A DNA stretch of 64,000 nucleotides from Cuneatibacter caecimuris (GCF_004216775.1 NZ_SGXF01000005.1:123607-187606); one strand, 5' to 3'; counted from the first letter of the stretch, positions 36,748 to 47,052 are shown. The notes: a model not told the origin generated them from the letters alone. Translations and numbers: made by a program.

Positions 36748-38184
36748 CTACTCCTGTGGATATTCGTAACAGACGATTGGTCTGCGGGCCGCAGCCACCT
36801 CGTCCAGCCTGCGGACAGGAGTATGGAGAGGCTGTAAATGGATGGTACTCGGTTCTTTTTGTGCTTCATCCAGGATCTGGTTCATGACTTTTGCGGCTTC
36901 CTCCAGCGTTTCCCTGGGCTCAGTTTCTGTGGGCTCAATCATCAGCGCTTCCTGCACGATCAGCGGAAAGTACATGGTAGGAGGATGAATGCCGTGATCC
37001 AGCAGGGCTTTTGCAATATCCGCAGCAGAAATACCAGATGTTTTTTTCTCCTGTTCCAGAGTGATAACAAACTCATGCATACAAGGCCGGTCATATGCTG
37101 CTTGAAAATGGCCTTTTAAGAGCGACATCATATAATTGGCATTGAGCACAGCATTCCTTGCTGCTTCCGGGATCCCTTCTTTCCCAAGCTCCAGCAGGTA
37201 AGCATAGGCTTTGAGCACAACAAGAAAATTTCCGTAAAAGGCCTTGACGTCTCCGATGGAATTTGGAGGTCTTTTCAGAGAATAGCGGCTGCCGCATGGA
37301 TTTGGCAAAAAGCCTGGGAGAAACCGGGATAAACTGGCCTTGCAGCCCACCGGTCCGCTGCCGGGACCGCCGCCTCCGTGGGGAGTGGAAAAGGTCTTGT
37401 GCAGGTTCAGGTGTACAATATCAAATCCCATATCCCCGGGCCGGGCAATCCCCATGATTGCGTTCATGTTGGCTCCGTCGTAATAGCAAAGGCCTCCGGC
37501 GTCATGAATAATTTTGGTAATATCCAGTATATTGCGGTCGAAAAGGCCCACAGTGTTCGGATTGGTCAGCATGAGTCCGGCAGTTTTTTCATCTGCCGCC
37601 TGTTTCAGCGCATCCAGATCCACACAGCCGTCCGGGCCGGAAGGGAGATTGACCACTTCGTAGCCGGCCATTGCCGCGCTGGCGGGATTGGTTCCATGAG
37701 CAGAATCGGGCACAATGATTTTCCGGCGCTGTTCATCGCCTCTGGATTTGTGATAGGCCCTGATCAGGAGCAAGCCGGTGAATTCCCCGTGGGCGCCGGC
37801 GGCCGGCTGAAAAGACATGGAATCCATGCCGGTAATTTCACAGAGCATGGTTTCGCAGCGGGCCAGCACTTCCAGGCAGCCCTGGACGGAATCCTCCGGC
37901 TGCAGGGGATGGATGCCGGTAAATTCTCTCATGGAAGCAAGCTCTTCATTGATTTTGGGGCTGTATTTCATGGTACAGGAACCTAACGGATAGAAACCGT
38001 CGGATACACCGTGCGCCCGTCTGGCCAGAGCAGCATAATGGCGGCTCAGTTCAACTTCAGAAACTTGCGGCAGACGAACAGCCGAAGACCGGGCAAAAGG
38101 ACCGGGATCAGCTTTCGGAACATCACATTCCGGGAGAAGGTCTGTCCCCTGTCCGTCCGTTCCTAGTTCAAATATCAGCTTCAC
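36748..38184 (-). CDS. gcvPB: glycine dehydrogenase (decarboxylating) subunit 2
   Basis: 478 residues. The PLP-binding half of the two-subunit P protein: the lysine is in NLHKTFSTPHGGGGPGSG. FYPLGSCTMKYSPKINEE near the N-terminus is a family hallmark. With GcvPA it decarboxylates glycine and passes aminomethyl to lipoyl-GcvH. The start overlaps the gcvPA stop by 4 bases (ATGA). Confidence 0.96.
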   Translation of the reverse strand: MKLIFELGTDGQGTDLLPECDVPKADPGPFARSSAVRLPQVSEVELSRHYAALARRAHGVSDGFYPLGSCTMKYSPKINEELASMREFTGIHPLQPEDSVQGCLEVLARCETMLCEITGMDSMSFQPAAGAHGEFTGLLLIRAYHKSRGDEQRRKIIVPDSAHGTNPASAAMAGYEVVNLPSGPDGCVDLDALKQAADEKTAGLMLTNPNTVGLFDRNILDITKIIHDAGGLCYYDGANMNAIMGIARPGDMGFDIVHLNLHKTFSTPHGGGGPGSGPVGCKASLSRFLPGFLPNPCGSRYSLKRPPNSIGDVKAFYGNFLVVLKAYAYLLELGKEGIPEAARNAVLNANYMMSLLKGHFQAAYDRPCMHEFVITLEQEKKTSGISAADIAKALLDHGIHPPTMYFPLIVQEALMIEPTETEPRETLEEAAKVMNQILDEAQKEPSTIHLQPLHTPVRRLDEVAAARRPIVCYEYPQE

Positions 38185-39506
38185 GCTTCAGCCACCTCCT
38201 TTATAATCTGTACCAACTGATCGATTTCAGTTTTGGTATTCATCTCTGTGGCGCACCACAGGATGCGGCTGTCATCTAGGGGGAGTCCTCCCAGGAAATC
38301 CTGTTTCTCCAGGGCTTTCAGAATCTGGGGGGAAGAGAGCCCTGGCGGGCAGACGGTAACGAATTCATGGAAATAAGGCCCCTGATGGACCCGCCTGCAG
38401 CCTGCATTTTCCAACTGTTCCTGGAGATAATGTGCCTTTGCCATGCAGCTTTCGGCAGCGCGGGCCAGGCCCCGGGCTCCCATGACAGCAAGGTAGGCGG
38501 CCGCGGTCATCGCGCAGAGCGCCTGATTAGAACAGATATTGGAACTGGCTTTTTCCCGCCGGATGTGCTGTTCTCTGGCCTGCAGCGTCAGGACAAATCC
38601 CCGTTTTCCGTCTATATCTGCAGTCTGGCCCACGATCCTTCCGGGAAGCCTGCGCATCAGCTCCTTTCTGGCAGCCATGAATCCAAGATATGGGCCGCCG
38701 AAGGAAAGCGGCATTCCCAGAGGCTGTCCTTCCCCTACGGCAATATCCGCGCCGTAATCTCCCGGGGATTTCAGGATGCCCAGAGAAATCGGATTGCAGC
38801 CCAGGATCAGCTTTCCGCCCTTATTATGGACAATACGGGCGATAGCGCTGCAGTCCTCCAGACAGCCGTAAAAATTCGGCTGCTGTACATAGAAGCAGGC
38901 AAAAGCTTCCTCAGGCAGCGCATCCAGCGCTTCCAGATCTGTACGGCCGTCTTTTTCCTGCACAAGGACAAGCTTGATACCATTGCCCGCACAGTAGGTG
39001 CGGATAACGGACAGCGCCTGAGGCTGCACAGCAGCGCTGACGTAAACGGTGTCTCTTTTTCGTTCCCGGCACATGGCCACAGCTTCGGCTGCCGCTGCAG
39101 CTCCGTCATAAACAGAGGCATTTGATACATCCATTCCAGTCAGGCTGCAGATCATGGTCTGATACTCGAAGATGGATTGGAGCAGGCCCTGGCTGATCTC
39201 CGCCTGATAGGGCGTATAAGCTGTGACAAAAGCCTCTTTAGAGACAGTGCTTTTGACAAAAGCCGGAATATAGTGCCTGTAAGCCCCGGCTCCCCGGAAA
39301 ATGTGCGGAAATACATGGTTTTTCTTTCCGGTTTCTTCCAGGGAACTCCGCACTTCCATTTCAGAAAGCCCTGAGGGCAGTTTTAATTCCCTGTTAAGTC
39401 TTACATCAGCCGGGATATCATCATAAAGCCTGTCAAAGGAAGAAAATCCCGCGGCCCGCAGCATTTCTTCCTGTTCTTTTTTAGTATTGGGCACATAACT
39501 CCCCAT
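38181..39506 (-). CDS. gcvPA: glycine dehydrogenase (decarboxylating) subunit 1
   Basis: 441 residues. The non-PLP half of the split P protein, with an N-terminal YVPNTKKEQEEML, the family GAGAYRHYIPAFVKS, and EISQGLLQSIFEYQTMICSL. Translationally coupled to gcvPB. The split P protein is the usual form in Firmicutes. Confidence 0.96.
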   Translation of the reverse strand: MGSYVPNTKKEQEEMLRAAGFSSFDRLYDDIPADVRLNRELKLPSGLSEMEVRSSLEETGKKNHVFPHIFRGAGAYRHYIPAFVKSTVSKEAFVTAYTPYQAEISQGLLQSIFEYQTMICSLTGMDVSNASVYDGAAAAAEAVAMCRERKRDTVYVSAAVQPQALSVIRTYCAGNGIKLVLVQEKDGRTDLEALDALPEEAFACFYVQQPNFYGCLEDCSAIARIVHNKGGKLILGCNPISLGILKSPGDYGADIAVGEGQPLGMPLSFGGPYLGFMAARKELMRRLPGRIVGQTADIDGKRGFVLTLQAREQHIRREKASSNICSNQALCAMTAAAYLAVMGARGLARAAESCMAKAHYLQEQLENAGCRRVHQGPYFHEFVTVCPPGLSSPQILKALEKQDFLGGLPLDDSRILWCATEMNTKTEIDQLVQIIKEVAEA

Positions 39507-39532
39507 ATGGTTTCACCTCCCCTGGTATGGGT

Positions 39533-39910
39533 TTACGTCTGAGCAGCGCAGAAAGATTCATATTCTTCTGCATTCATCAGGTCCTCTTCCGAGAAGATGT
39601 CTTTTACCCGGATCAGCCAGGCCTCATAGGGGGATTGATTGATGGTTTCAGGGGCGTCCAATAGGGTTTCGTTAATCTCTGCCACGGTTCCGTCAACAGG
39701 AGAAATAATATCGGAGACAGCCTTGACGGATTCCACGTCCCCCAGCGCTTCTCCCGCCCGCAGCGCATCACCGGGTTCGGGAAGATTAACAAAGACCAGA
39801 TCGCCCAGCGCATCCTGTGCGTAGTCAGTCAGGCCCACCAAAATCTGAGTTCCCTCTTGCTTTACCCATTCATGGGATTTGGAATACTTTAAGTCTTTTG
39901 GAAAGTTCAT
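39533..39910 (-). CDS. gcvH: glycine cleavage system H protein
   Basis: 125 residues, the usual length. The lipoylation lysine lies in [10 protein letters not shown]. It shuttles the aminomethyl group between P, T and L proteins on its lipoyl arm. ATG 39910 follows AAGGAGGCATATGT. Confidence 0.96.
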   Translation of the reverse strand: MNFPKDLKYSKSHEWVKQEGTQILVGLTDYAQDALGDLVFVNLPEPGDALRAGEALGDVESVKAVSDIISPVDGTVAEINETLLDAPETINQSPYEAWLIRVKDIFSEEDLMNAEEYESFCAAQT

Positions 39911-39990
39911 ACATATGCCTCCTTGTGTTTGTATTTACAATTTTAATATCCTCGGTTAAAAGCTGCTGTTTTTACCTGCTGTAAAAAAGG

Positions 39991-41079
39991 TTATTTATTG
40001 CCCTTGTAAAAGGGAAGCCCCACCACTTCCACTGGAATTCTGCGGCCTCGTACTTCCGCTGTGAGAGCAGTCCCCGGGATGGCAAAACTGCTCTGCAGGA
40101 GCGCCATTGCGCCGGGAAAGCCCAGATAGGGGAGATAGGTGCCGGAGGTGCTGACCCCAACCGGCTGTTCTCCTGAAAAGACAGGGCAATTCTCCCTGAC
40201 AATACCCCGTCCCGTCACTTTCAGGCCTGCCCGGGTTCTTGCCGGCACGCCTTTTTCCAACAGCGCCTGCTTCCCGATAAATTCAGGCTTTTCCATTTTC
40301 ACAAAGTTGCCGAGCCCGGCTTCCAGAGGCGTAATTTCCTCGGTCATCTCATGGCCGTATAAGGGCATGCCGGCTTCCAGCCGCAGCGTGTCCCTTGCTC
40401 CCAGGCCGCAAGGCAGCAAGCCAAATTCCTTTCCTGCCTTGGTCAGCTCGTTCCACAACGAGGATGCATCCTTTGCCGCCAAATAAAGTTCAAAGCCCTT
40501 TTCCCCGGTATATCCTGTTCTGGAAATAACGCAGTTCAGACCGGCGGCTTCTGCCTGAAAGACGGCGCTGTAATATCTGGACGGCAAGTCTGCGAAACCA
40601 GTGATTTTTTCCAGAACAGCCTGTGCATACGGCCCCTGAAGGGCGATCTGCGCAGTTTCAGATGAAATATCCTGCAGGTCCACCCGTCCCTGGCAGCGGC
40701 TCTTCATCCATAGGAAATCCTTTGTACGGTTGGAGGCATTTACCACAATAAAGTAACAATCCTCCTTTATGCGGTATACGATTAAATCATCTATGACTCC
40801 TCCCTGTTCATTGCACATGGGACTGTATCTGGCCTGGCCGTCCAGCATCCCTGAAAAGTTATTGGTCATTAAATAATTTAGAAATTTCAGGGAGTCCGGT
40901 CCCGTACAGAGAACCTCCCCCATGTGAGAAACATCAAAAATCCCGCAGCCTGTGCGGACAGCCATGTGCTCTTTCACAACGCCGGCTTCATACTGAACCG
41001 GCAGCAGATACCCGGCAAAAGGCACCATTTTTCCTCCCTCTGCAATATGGATATCATACAGCGGCGTTTTTTGTTCCAT
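39991..41079 (-). CDS. gcvT: glycine cleavage system T protein (aminomethyltransferase)
   Basis: 362 residues. Transfers the methylene unit from GcvH to tetrahydrofolate. Visible features are MVPFAGYLLPVQYEAGVVKEH, CGIFDVSHMGEV with the key aspartate, and GLGARDTLRLEAGMPLYGHE. ATG 41079 is chosen because AAAGGAGGTTGCA precedes it; the in-frame extension to 41133 has no site. First gene of the operon, behind the tandem glycine riboswitch. Confidence 0.95.
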   Translation of the reverse strand: MEQKTPLYDIHIAEGGKMVPFAGYLLPVQYEAGVVKEHMAVRTGCGIFDVSHMGEVLCTGPDSLKFLNYLMTNNFSGMLDGQARYSPMCNEQGGVIDDLIVYRIKEDCYFIVVNASNRTKDFLWMKSRCQGRVDLQDISSETAQIALQGPYAQAVLEKITGFADLPSRYYSAVFQAEAAGLNCVISRTGYTGEKGFELYLAAKDASSLWNELTKAGKEFGLLPCGLGARDTLRLEAGMPLYGHEMTEEITPLEAGLGNFVKMEKPEFIGKQALLEKGVPARTRAGLKVTGRGIVRENCPVFSGEQPVGVSTSGTYLPYLGFPGAMALLQSSFAIPGTALTAEVRGRRIPVEVVGLPFYKGNK

Positions 41080-41129
41080 TGCAACCTCCTTTCTTCTCCT
41101 GCGGACAGCCGCATATACAATTGATATTT

Positions 41130-41255
41130 CCATGAAATGAAAAAGTATCCTGCCCGCGGGCTTCCCTGCCTGCGGTGTGTCGCTTTAGCGACGTGATCCC
41201 TTACGCTGCAGTGCGGTCCCCCGAAGGGTTTTATTTCATAGGAAACGCAGTTCAA
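41130..41255. repeat. repeat element in the gcvT leader
   Basis: A GC-rich block with inner palindromes (CCCGCGGG at 41153, GTCGCTTTAGCGAC) is flanked by near-inverted ends: TTTCCATGAAAT on the left and ATTTCATAGGAAA on the right. The right end shares CATAGGAAAC with repeats at 1686, 10175 and 13628. It lies between the riboswitch terminator and gcvT. Confidence 0.55.
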
Positions 41256-41264
41256 ATTAAAAAT

Positions 41265-41298
41265 AAAAAAGCACATGGAAAACAATCGTTCCATGCGC
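41265..41298 (-). terminator. glycine riboswitch expression-platform terminator
   Basis: Read on the minus strand, GCGCATGGAA (41298-41289) pairs with TTCCATGTGC (41280-41271) with one G-U pair, followed by TTTTTT. Glycine binding to the upstream aptamers should prevent its formation. Confidence 0.88.
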
Positions 41299-41299
41299 T

Positions 41300-41452
41300 C
41301 TGTCATTAACCTGAAAGATTTGCCTCTTCGGTGTATCTGTATAAACAGATACTTTTCAGAGTATCGTCAGAATATGGTTCGTTTACCTGAGAGTTTCCGC
41401 AAAGCCCCTTCGGTGTGCCGCGGCAGAATCAAAACCCGGCAGCTCTCCCAAA
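41300..41452 (-). promoter_or_regulatory. tandem glycine riboswitch
   Basis: On the minus strand two aptamers follow each other. The first has GGGAGAGC, the core ACACCGAAGGGGC and ACTCTCAGGTAA (41450-41384). The second has ACTCTGAAAAGTATC, ATACACCGAAGAGGCAAA and CTTTCAGGTTAATGACAGAG (about 41370-41300). These are the classic conserved pieces of the gcvT glycine riboswitch. It turns on the glycine cleavage operon when glycine is abundant. Confidence 0.93.
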
Positions 41453-41482
41453 TCCTTCATCCGATGCTATTTTATTAATTTG

Positions 41483-41511
41483 ATTATAGCATGGAGAAAA
41501 GGCAGTGTCAA
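41483..41511 (-). promoter_or_regulatory. promoter of the glycine cleavage operon
   Basis: On the minus strand, TTGACA (41511-41506) and TATAAT (41488-41483) are both perfect and 17 bases apart. Confidence 0.9.
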
Positions 41512-41686
41512 TCCAGGATGAATGTGGTTTCGGGAAGAAAAAGGAGGGGATTTTCAAAGGGGTTTGAACAATTGAAGTTGATAATAGATGTTGAAAACTG
41601 TCTTTGCTTATGGTAGATTTTGATTATGGCATGGAAAGACAGACTTTTAAGTTCCTAAACAGGCGATACGATGGAAAGGACATAAA

Positions 41687-42037
41687 ATGCGGACAAGAGA
41701 AGAAGTTTTAAAATATTGCCTTTCTTTCCCCGACACATATCAGGATGCCCCGTTTCATGATGATAACTGGCAGCTGGTGCGTTTCAGAAAGAACAGAAGA
41801 GCTTTTGCCTGGACCTATGAAATGGAGAATCAGATCCGGGTGAATGTAAAAGTTGATCCCCAGTGGAGGGATTTCTGGAGGCAGGCATACCAGGCGGTAA
41901 TTCCCGGATATCATCAAAACAAAGAGCATTGGAATACAATTATCCTGGACGGAACCATCCCGGAGAATGAAATCAGGAGAATGCTCGCAGAAAGCTACGA
42001 TCTTATTTCCGAAAATAATAGATACAAGAGAAATTAA
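41687..42037 (+). CDS. MmcQ/YjbR family protein
   Basis: 116 residues. The CyaY-like/MmcQ-YjbR fold is indicated by LSFPDTYQDAPFHDDNWQLVRF, AFAWTYEMENQIRVNVKVDP, and HWNTIILDGTIPENEIRRML with the terminal YDLI. Family members are small putative DNA-binding proteins of unclear role. It stands alone between the gcv and trp units. Confidence 0.85.
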   Translation: MRTREEVLKYCLSFPDTYQDAPFHDDNWQLVRFRKNRRAFAWTYEMENQIRVNVKVDPQWRDFWRQAYQAVIPGYHQNKEHWNTIILDGTIPENEIRRMLAESYDLISENNRYKRN

Positions 42038-42085
42038 AAAGCGGCTGCAATATGATAAGGTGGAAAGATTTTCGGAAAAAAGAGG

Positions 42086-42114
42086 TTGACAAATGGTTTT
42101 GCTGTGAATATAAT
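42086..42114 (+). promoter_or_regulatory. promoter of the trp operon
   Basis: Perfect TTGACA (42086-42091) and TATAAT (42109-42114) with a 17-base spacer. Confidence 0.92.
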
Positions 42115-42139
42115 AGCTGTAATAAAACATTAATAAGTT

Positions 42140-42422
42140 AAACCGATGAAGCGGAAGTAACGGCAGCATATGCGCTTACAGAGAGTCCGGGAGCTGAGAA
42201 AGGGCAGAAAAGCAGGTTGTCAAATGGGCCGCAGAGGGCGCAGTCAAAGAAGGGTACCTTCGAGTATTCTGCGACGTGTAGGCATACGTAAGTTGCCGGG
42301 GATATGTTGGTATCCTGCAGAGAGCGCAGCATAAGCTGTGAATCAAGGTGGCACCGCGGGCATAATAGGAATAGTGAACCCCGCCCTTGACAGAGATCAA
42401 ACTCTGTCAAGGGCGGGGTTTT
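42140..42422 (+). promoter_or_regulatory. T-box leader (tryptophan) of the trp operon
   Basis: Stem I starts at CGATGAAGCGG with AGTA and an AGAGAG segment. The likely specifier TGG (tryptophan) is at 42225-42227 in the context CAAATGGGCC. The T-box AAGGTGGCACCGCGG is at 42345-42359. A perfect 17-bp terminator stem (42379-42395 with 42402-42418) is followed by TTTT. Uncharged tRNA-Trp should open the operon. Confidence 0.93.
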
Positions 42423-42433
42423 GGCATTGAGCA

Positions 42434-42565
42434 CTTAATGAGCGCGAGCCGGAGGTGAAGTGCGAATTTAGTGCGAAAGCCCTTCGCGCCCCTTAGCAAG
42501 CGAGCCGAAGGCGAGAGAGCTTAGTGAAGCGAAGATCCCGAAGCTTAATGAGCGCGAGCCGGAGG
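42434..42565. repeat. repeat element in the trpE leader
   Basis: The bases CTTAATGAGCGCGAGCCGGA(GG) occur at 42434-42455 and again at 42544-42565, flanking a GC-rich segment with small palindromes (CGCGCCCC, CGAGCCGAAGGCGAGAG). It lies after the T-box terminator and before the trpE ribosome site. It may be a mobile palindromic element. Confidence 0.6.
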
Positions 42566-42592
42566 ACCCAAAATGAAAAGGAGGAAACATCC

Positions 42593-44059
42593 ATGTACCC
42601 ATCACTGAAAGAAGTTATTGATCTGGCAGGCAGCGGGCAGTACCGCAGAATTCCCGTATGCCGGGAAATCTATTCGGATTTTCTTACGCCAGTGGAGGCC
42701 ATGCGTATTCTGAAAAATGCAAGCCATCACTGTTTTATGCTGGAAAGTGCGGAGGACAGCAAGCGATGGGGACGTTATACTTTTCTGGGTTATGACCCGA
42801 CAGCAGAAATTACTTGCGCAGAGGGGAATTTGAGGGTTCGGTATGGAGAGTATGTCGTAGAAAAGAAGGGAGACCCGCAGCAGGAGATCCGGCGGATTTT
42901 ATTAGAAAACAGGGGGCCCAGGCTGGAAAATATGCCGCCTTTTACGGGAGGCCTTGTAGGCTTTTTTTCTTATGAATATATCCGCTATATGGAACCAGGG
43001 CTGAATATATCATGCGAAGACCAGGATTTTCAGGATGTGGACCTGATGCTGTTTGATCAGGTTATCGCATTTGATAATTTCCGGCAAAAGCTTGTCATGA
43101 TCGCGGGAGTAAGGGCTGAAAATCCCGAGAAATCCTATAAAGAGGCGGAGGAAAAGCTAAAGACACTGGAACTGCTGCTGAGGACAGGACATAAGGCAGA
43201 TCCTCAGCCCATCCATTTAAAAAATCCATGCAGCCCTTATTTTTCAGAGGCAGAATATTGCGGCATGGTGGAAAAGGCAAAACATTATATCCGGGAAGGG
43301 GACATTTTTCAGGTGGTGCTGTCAAATCCGCTGGAAGCAGAGGCGGAGGGAAGCCTTTTTGATATATACAGAACGCTCCGTGCCAGTAATCCGTCTCCTT
43401 ATATGTTTTACTTTTCCAGCGACAGCATAGAGATCGCGGGAGCATCGCCGGAAACGCTTGTAAAGCTGGAAAACAGCATACTTCAGACATTCCCGCTGGC
43501 CGGGACCAGGCCGAGAGGAACTTCAGAAGAGGAGGACATGGCGCTTGAGCAGGAGCTGCTTTCAGATGAGAAAGAACTGGCAGAACACAATATGCTGGTA
43601 GATCTAGGGAGAAATGATATTGGCAGGGTCAGCAGGCTGGGGACTGTTCAGGTAGAAAAATACATGAGCATTGAACGTTTCTCTCATGTCATGCATATCG
43701 GTTCTGCGGTAAGGGGCGAGATCAGAGAGGACAGGGACGCGCTGGATGCCATAGGCGCAGTGCTGCCGGCCGGAACGCTTTCCGGCGCTCCAAAGATCAG
43801 GGCCTGCGAGATTATACACGAACTGGAGGGCAGAAGGCGGGGCGTATATGGAGGGGCAATTGGATATCTGGATTTTGCGGGGAATATGGATACCTGCATA
43901 GCAATCCGCCTTATCTATCAGAAAAACGGCAGAATCTGTATCCGCTCAGGAGCGGGAATTGTGGCGGACAGCGTGCCCGAAAAAGAATATCAGGAGTGCA
44001 TGAACAAAGCAAAAGCTGTGTTGAACGCCATAACAGAGGCGGAAGGAGGCTTGGTATGA
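42593..44059 (+). CDS. trpE: anthranilate synthase component I
   Basis: 488 residues. Makes anthranilate from chorismate with ammonia from TrpG. The N-terminal tryptophan feedback site is suggested by [17 protein letters not shown]; the catalytic core has [20 protein letters not shown], the [12 protein letters not shown] loop, and the [20 protein letters not shown] and [19 protein letters not shown] motifs. ATG 42593 follows AAAAGGAGGAAACATCC. The stop overlaps the trpG start. Confidence 0.96.
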   Translation: MYPSLKEVIDLAGSGQYRRIPVCREIYSDFLTPVEAMRILKNASHHCFMLESAEDSKRWGRYTFLGYDPTAEITCAEGNLRVRYGEYVVEKKGDPQQEIRRILLENRGPRLENMPPFTGGLVGFFSYEYIRYMEPGLNISCEDQDFQDVDLMLFDQVIAFDNFRQKLVMIAGVRAENPEKSYKEAEEKLKTLELLLRTGHKADPQPIHLKNPCSPYFSEAEYCGMVEKAKHYIREGDIFQVVLSNPLEAEAEGSLFDIYRTLRASNPSPYMFYFSSDSIEIAGASPETLVKLENSILQTFPLAGTRPRGTSEEEDMALEQELLSDEKELAEHNMLVDLGRNDIGRVSRLGTVQVEKYMSIERFSHVMHIGSAVRGEIREDRDALDAIGAVLPAGTLSGAPKIRACEIIHELEGRRRGVYGGAIGYLDFAGNMDTCIAIRLIYQKNGRICIRSGAGIVADSVPEKEYQECMNKAKAVLNAITEAEGGLV

Positions 44060-44637
44060 TATTGCTGATTGATAACTATGACAGTTTTTCTTACAATCTT
44101 TACCAGCTGATCGGAGCGGTAAACCCTGAGGTGGAAGTAATCCGTAATGATGCCTGGACCGTGGAAAGGATAGAAGCTGCGGCTCCGGAGCTGATTGTGT
44201 TGTCGCCCGGCCCCGGCCGTCCTTCTGAAGCTGGCATATGTATTGAAACCGTCAAAAAGCTTTCCGGGAAAATACCGATTTTGGGCGTGTGTCTGGGGCA
44301 CCAGGCGATCTGTGAAGCTATGGGAGCTGAGATTTCCTATGCAAAACAGCTGATGCACGGGAAACAGACGCCTGTCAGACTGGATACAGGAAGCAGGATG
44401 TTTGCAGGTATGGAAAAAACGATTCAGGCTGCCAGATATCATTCTTTGTCAGCGGTTAAGGAAACTTTGCCGGAAGAACTGCAGGTGACTGCAGCCAGTG
44501 AGGATGGAGAAATAATGGCAGTGGAGCATAGAAAGTTCCCTGTTTACGGCGTTCAGTTTCACCCCGAATCCGTAATGACGCCTCAGGGAATTCAGATCAT
44601 CAAAAATATTTTAAGCAAGAGGAGGCAGGCAATATGA
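44056..44637 (+). CDS. trpG: anthranilate synthase component II (glutamine amidotransferase)
   Basis: 193 residues, class I amidotransferase: GVCLGHQAI holds the nucleophilic cysteine and [16 protein letters not shown] the catalytic His/Glu. Begins [13 protein letters not shown]. The ATGA overlap with trpE couples synthesis of the two subunits. No PabA/TrpG distinction can be made from sequence, but the operon makes TrpG the reading. Confidence 0.95.
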   Translation: MILLIDNYDSFSYNLYQLIGAVNPEVEVIRNDAWTVERIEAAAPELIVLSPGPGRPSEAGICIETVKKLSGKIPILGVCLGHQAICEAMGAEISYAKQLMHGKQTPVRLDTGSRMFAGMEKTIQAARYHSLSAVKETLPEELQVTAASEDGEIMAVEHRKFPVYGVQFHPESVMTPQGIQIIKNILSKRRQAI

Positions 44638-45644
44638 TCCGCGAAGCAATTTTAAAACTGGCAGCAAAAGAAAATCTTACTTATTCGGAAGCAGAAAAAG
44701 TAATGGATGAAATTATGGACGGGGAGGCAACTCCTGTACAGATGTCAGCTTATCTGACTGCACTTTCCCTGAAAGGAGAGACAATTGATGAAATTACCGC
44801 TTCCGCAGCCGGAATGCGCGCTCATTGTATCCGCCTTCTGCATGATATGGATGTGCTGGAAATAGTAGGAACCGGGGGAGACGGTTCCAATTCCTTTAAT
44901 ATTTCCACCACTTCAGCGCTGGTAATATCAGCAGCAGGCGTGCCGGTGGCAAAACATGGAAACAGGGCTGCTTCCTCCAAATGCGGCGCTGCGGATGTGC
45001 TGGAAGCTCTCGGCGTAAACATCACAGCGCCGCCGGAAGCCAGCGCTTCACTTTTAAAAAAAATAAACATCTGTTTCCTTTTTGCCCAGAACTACCATAT
45101 CGCCATGAAATATGTGGCGCCGATCCGTAAAGAGCTTGGAATCCGGACGGTCTTTAACATCCTTGGCCCCCTGTCCAATCCGGCAGGGGCCAATATGGAA
45201 CTGATGGGCGTCTATGATGAAACGCTGGTGGAGCCGCTGGCAAAAGTGATGTCCAATCTTGGAGTGACAAAAGGGATGGTGGTATATGGGATGGACCGTC
45301 TGGATGAGATTTCCATGAGCGCGCCTACCAAGGTATGCGAGGTGCGGGACGGGCAGTTTCATTCCTATGAGATTACGCCGGAACAGTTTGGCTATTCCAG
45401 GTGCCGCCCCGGGGAACTGGCCGGAGGTACGCCGGAAGAAAACGCTGAAATTACCAGATCCATTTTGGACGGTAAAGAGCAGGGGCCAAAGCGTCAGGCA
45501 GTATGTATGAACGCGGGCGCAGCCCTCTATTTGGTTGGAAAGGCCCGAACCCTGGAAGAGGGTGTGAAACAGGCTGAAAGACTGATCGGCAGCGGAGCTG
45601 CCAAAAGACAGCTGGATGCCTTTATTAAGGAGAGCAACGCATGA
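44634..45644 (+). CDS. trpD: anthranilate phosphoribosyltransferase
   Basis: 336 residues. Joins anthranilate to PRPP. Key motifs are the PRPP loop [19 protein letters not shown], the [20 protein letters not shown] stretch, and [11 protein letters not shown]. Start overlaps the trpG stop by 4 bases and its own stop overlaps trpC. Confidence 0.96.
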   Translation: MIREAILKLAAKENLTYSEAEKVMDEIMDGEATPVQMSAYLTALSLKGETIDEITASAAGMRAHCIRLLHDMDVLEIVGTGGDGSNSFNISTTSALVISAAGVPVAKHGNRAASSKCGAADVLEALGVNITAPPEASASLLKKINICFLFAQNYHIAMKYVAPIRKELGIRTVFNILGPLSNPAGANMELMGVYDETLVEPLAKVMSNLGVTKGMVVYGMDRLDEISMSAPTKVCEVRDGQFHSYEITPEQFGYSRCRPGELAGGTPEENAEITRSILDGKEQGPKRQAVCMNAGAALYLVGKARTLEEGVKQAERLIGSGAAKRQLDAFIKESNA

Positions 45645-46435
45645 AAAAAGAGCAGAATATTCTGGAAGCGATTGTAAAAGGAACCAGGGAACGGGTAAAT
45701 CATAAAAAGAAGAATTTGACTCTGGAAGAGCTCCAGGATCAGGTGCGGAGTTTTCCGGCAGCAATGGATTTTCCATTTGAAAAAGCATTGAGGACAAAAG
45801 GCCTCAGCTTTATCTGTGAGGTAAAAAAGGCATCGCCTTCCAGAGGAATAATATCGCCTGACTTTCCTTACCTAAAAATAGCCCAGGAATATGAACAGGC
45901 AGGGGCATCTGCAATTTCCTGCCTGACAGAACCGGTATACTTTCAGGGAAAAGATGAATACCTCAGGGAAATTGCAGAAACAGTGTCTGTTCCTGTGCTC
46001 AGGAAAGATTTTGTTGTGGACGCTTATATGATCTGGGAGGCTAAATTACTGGGGGCTTCGGCGGTTCTGCTGATCTGCGCAATTCTTACCGACAGGGAAC
46101 TGGAGGAATGGATCAGGCTGTGCCACAGCCTGGGGCTGTCCGCGCTGGTGGAAGTGCATACAGAGGGTGAAGTGCTCAGGGCGCGGCAGGCCGGAGCCAG
46201 GATAATCGGAGTGAACAACAGGGACCTGAAAACGTTTCAGGTAGATATTAATGTCAGCCAGCGGCTGAAAAAACTGGTTCCACAGGAGATCATATTTGTT
46301 TCTGAAAGCGGCATACGTACCAGAGCGGATATTGAGCTTTTGGAAAGACATGGAACCGATGCAGTTTTAATCGGGGAGACGCTGATGTGTTCTCGTGATA
46401 AAAAGGAACAGTTAAACCGATTGAAAGGAAAGTAA
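45641..46435 (+). CDS. trpC: indole-3-glycerol-phosphate synthase
   Basis: 264 residues, TIM barrel. Visible signatures are [50 protein letters not shown], and [16 protein letters not shown]. Converts CdRP to indole glycerol phosphate. Overlaps the trpD stop by 4 bases. Confidence 0.96.
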   Translation: MKKEQNILEAIVKGTRERVNHKKKNLTLEELQDQVRSFPAAMDFPFEKALRTKGLSFICEVKKASPSRGIISPDFPYLKIAQEYEQAGASAISCLTEPVYFQGKDEYLREIAETVSVPVLRKDFVVDAYMIWEAKLLGASAVLLICAILTDRELEEWIRLCHSLGLSALVEVHTEGEVLRARQAGARIIGVNNRDLKTFQVDINVSQRLKKLVPQEIIFVSESGIRTRADIELLERHGTDAVLIGETLMCSRDKKEQLNRLKGK

Positions 46436-46437
46436 GG

Positions 46438-47052
46438 ATGAAAAACAAGGTTAAATTCTGCGGACTGAGCCGCCAAAGCGATATATCTGCGGTAAATCGG
46501 CTAAGACCGGATTATGTGGGATTTGTATTTGCCAAAAGCCGGAGACAGGTGACACAGGAACAGGCGGAGGATCTGTCCGGGCAGCTTATAAAAGAGATCG
46601 TGCCGGTGGGAGTATTTGCCGATGAAAAACAAGATACAATTTTAAAATTTTTGAAAAAAGAAATAATCAGGGCAGTGCAGCTTCATGGTAATGAGGATGA
46701 AGAGTACATCAGAAAGCTGAAGGCGGCGATTAACGTACCACTGATTAAAGCGGTTCCGGTAGAGGGGGAAGAGGATATTCTGAAAGCTCAAAAGTTTTCT
46801 GCTGATTATTTGCTGTTTGACCGGGGGAGGGGCGGGACAGGAGAAAGTTTTTCCTGGAAGGCGCTGAGAAAAGTTCTGGCCAAACAGCGGATAAAGCCGT
46901 TTTTTCTTGCCGGCGGAATCTGTGAAAGGAATATCAAAGAAGCGATGACCCTGGATGCCTGGTGTCTGGATATTTCCAGCGGAATTGAAACAGAGGGCAG
47001 GAAAGATGAGAAAAAAATGAGCCGGCTGATCGGGTTGCTGAAGGAGGAATAA
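46438..47052 (+). CDS. trpF: phosphoribosylanthranilate isomerase
   Basis: 204 residues, TIM barrel: KFCGLSRQSDI with the catalytic cysteine, DYVGFVFAKSRRQVT, AVQLHGNEDEEYI, DRGRGGTGESFSW and the FFLAGGICERNI phosphate loop. Converts PRA to CdRP. Separate from trpC, not fused as in E. coli. Confidence 0.95.
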   Translation: MKNKVKFCGLSRQSDISAVNRLRPDYVGFVFAKSRRQVTQEQAEDLSGQLIKEIVPVGVFADEKQDTILKFLKKEIIRAVQLHGNEDEEYIRKLKAAINVPLIKAVPVEGEEDILKAQKFSADYLLFDRGRGGTGESFSWKALRKVLAKQRIKPFFLAGGICERNIKEAMTLDAWCLDISSGIETEGRKDEKKMSRLIGLLKEE

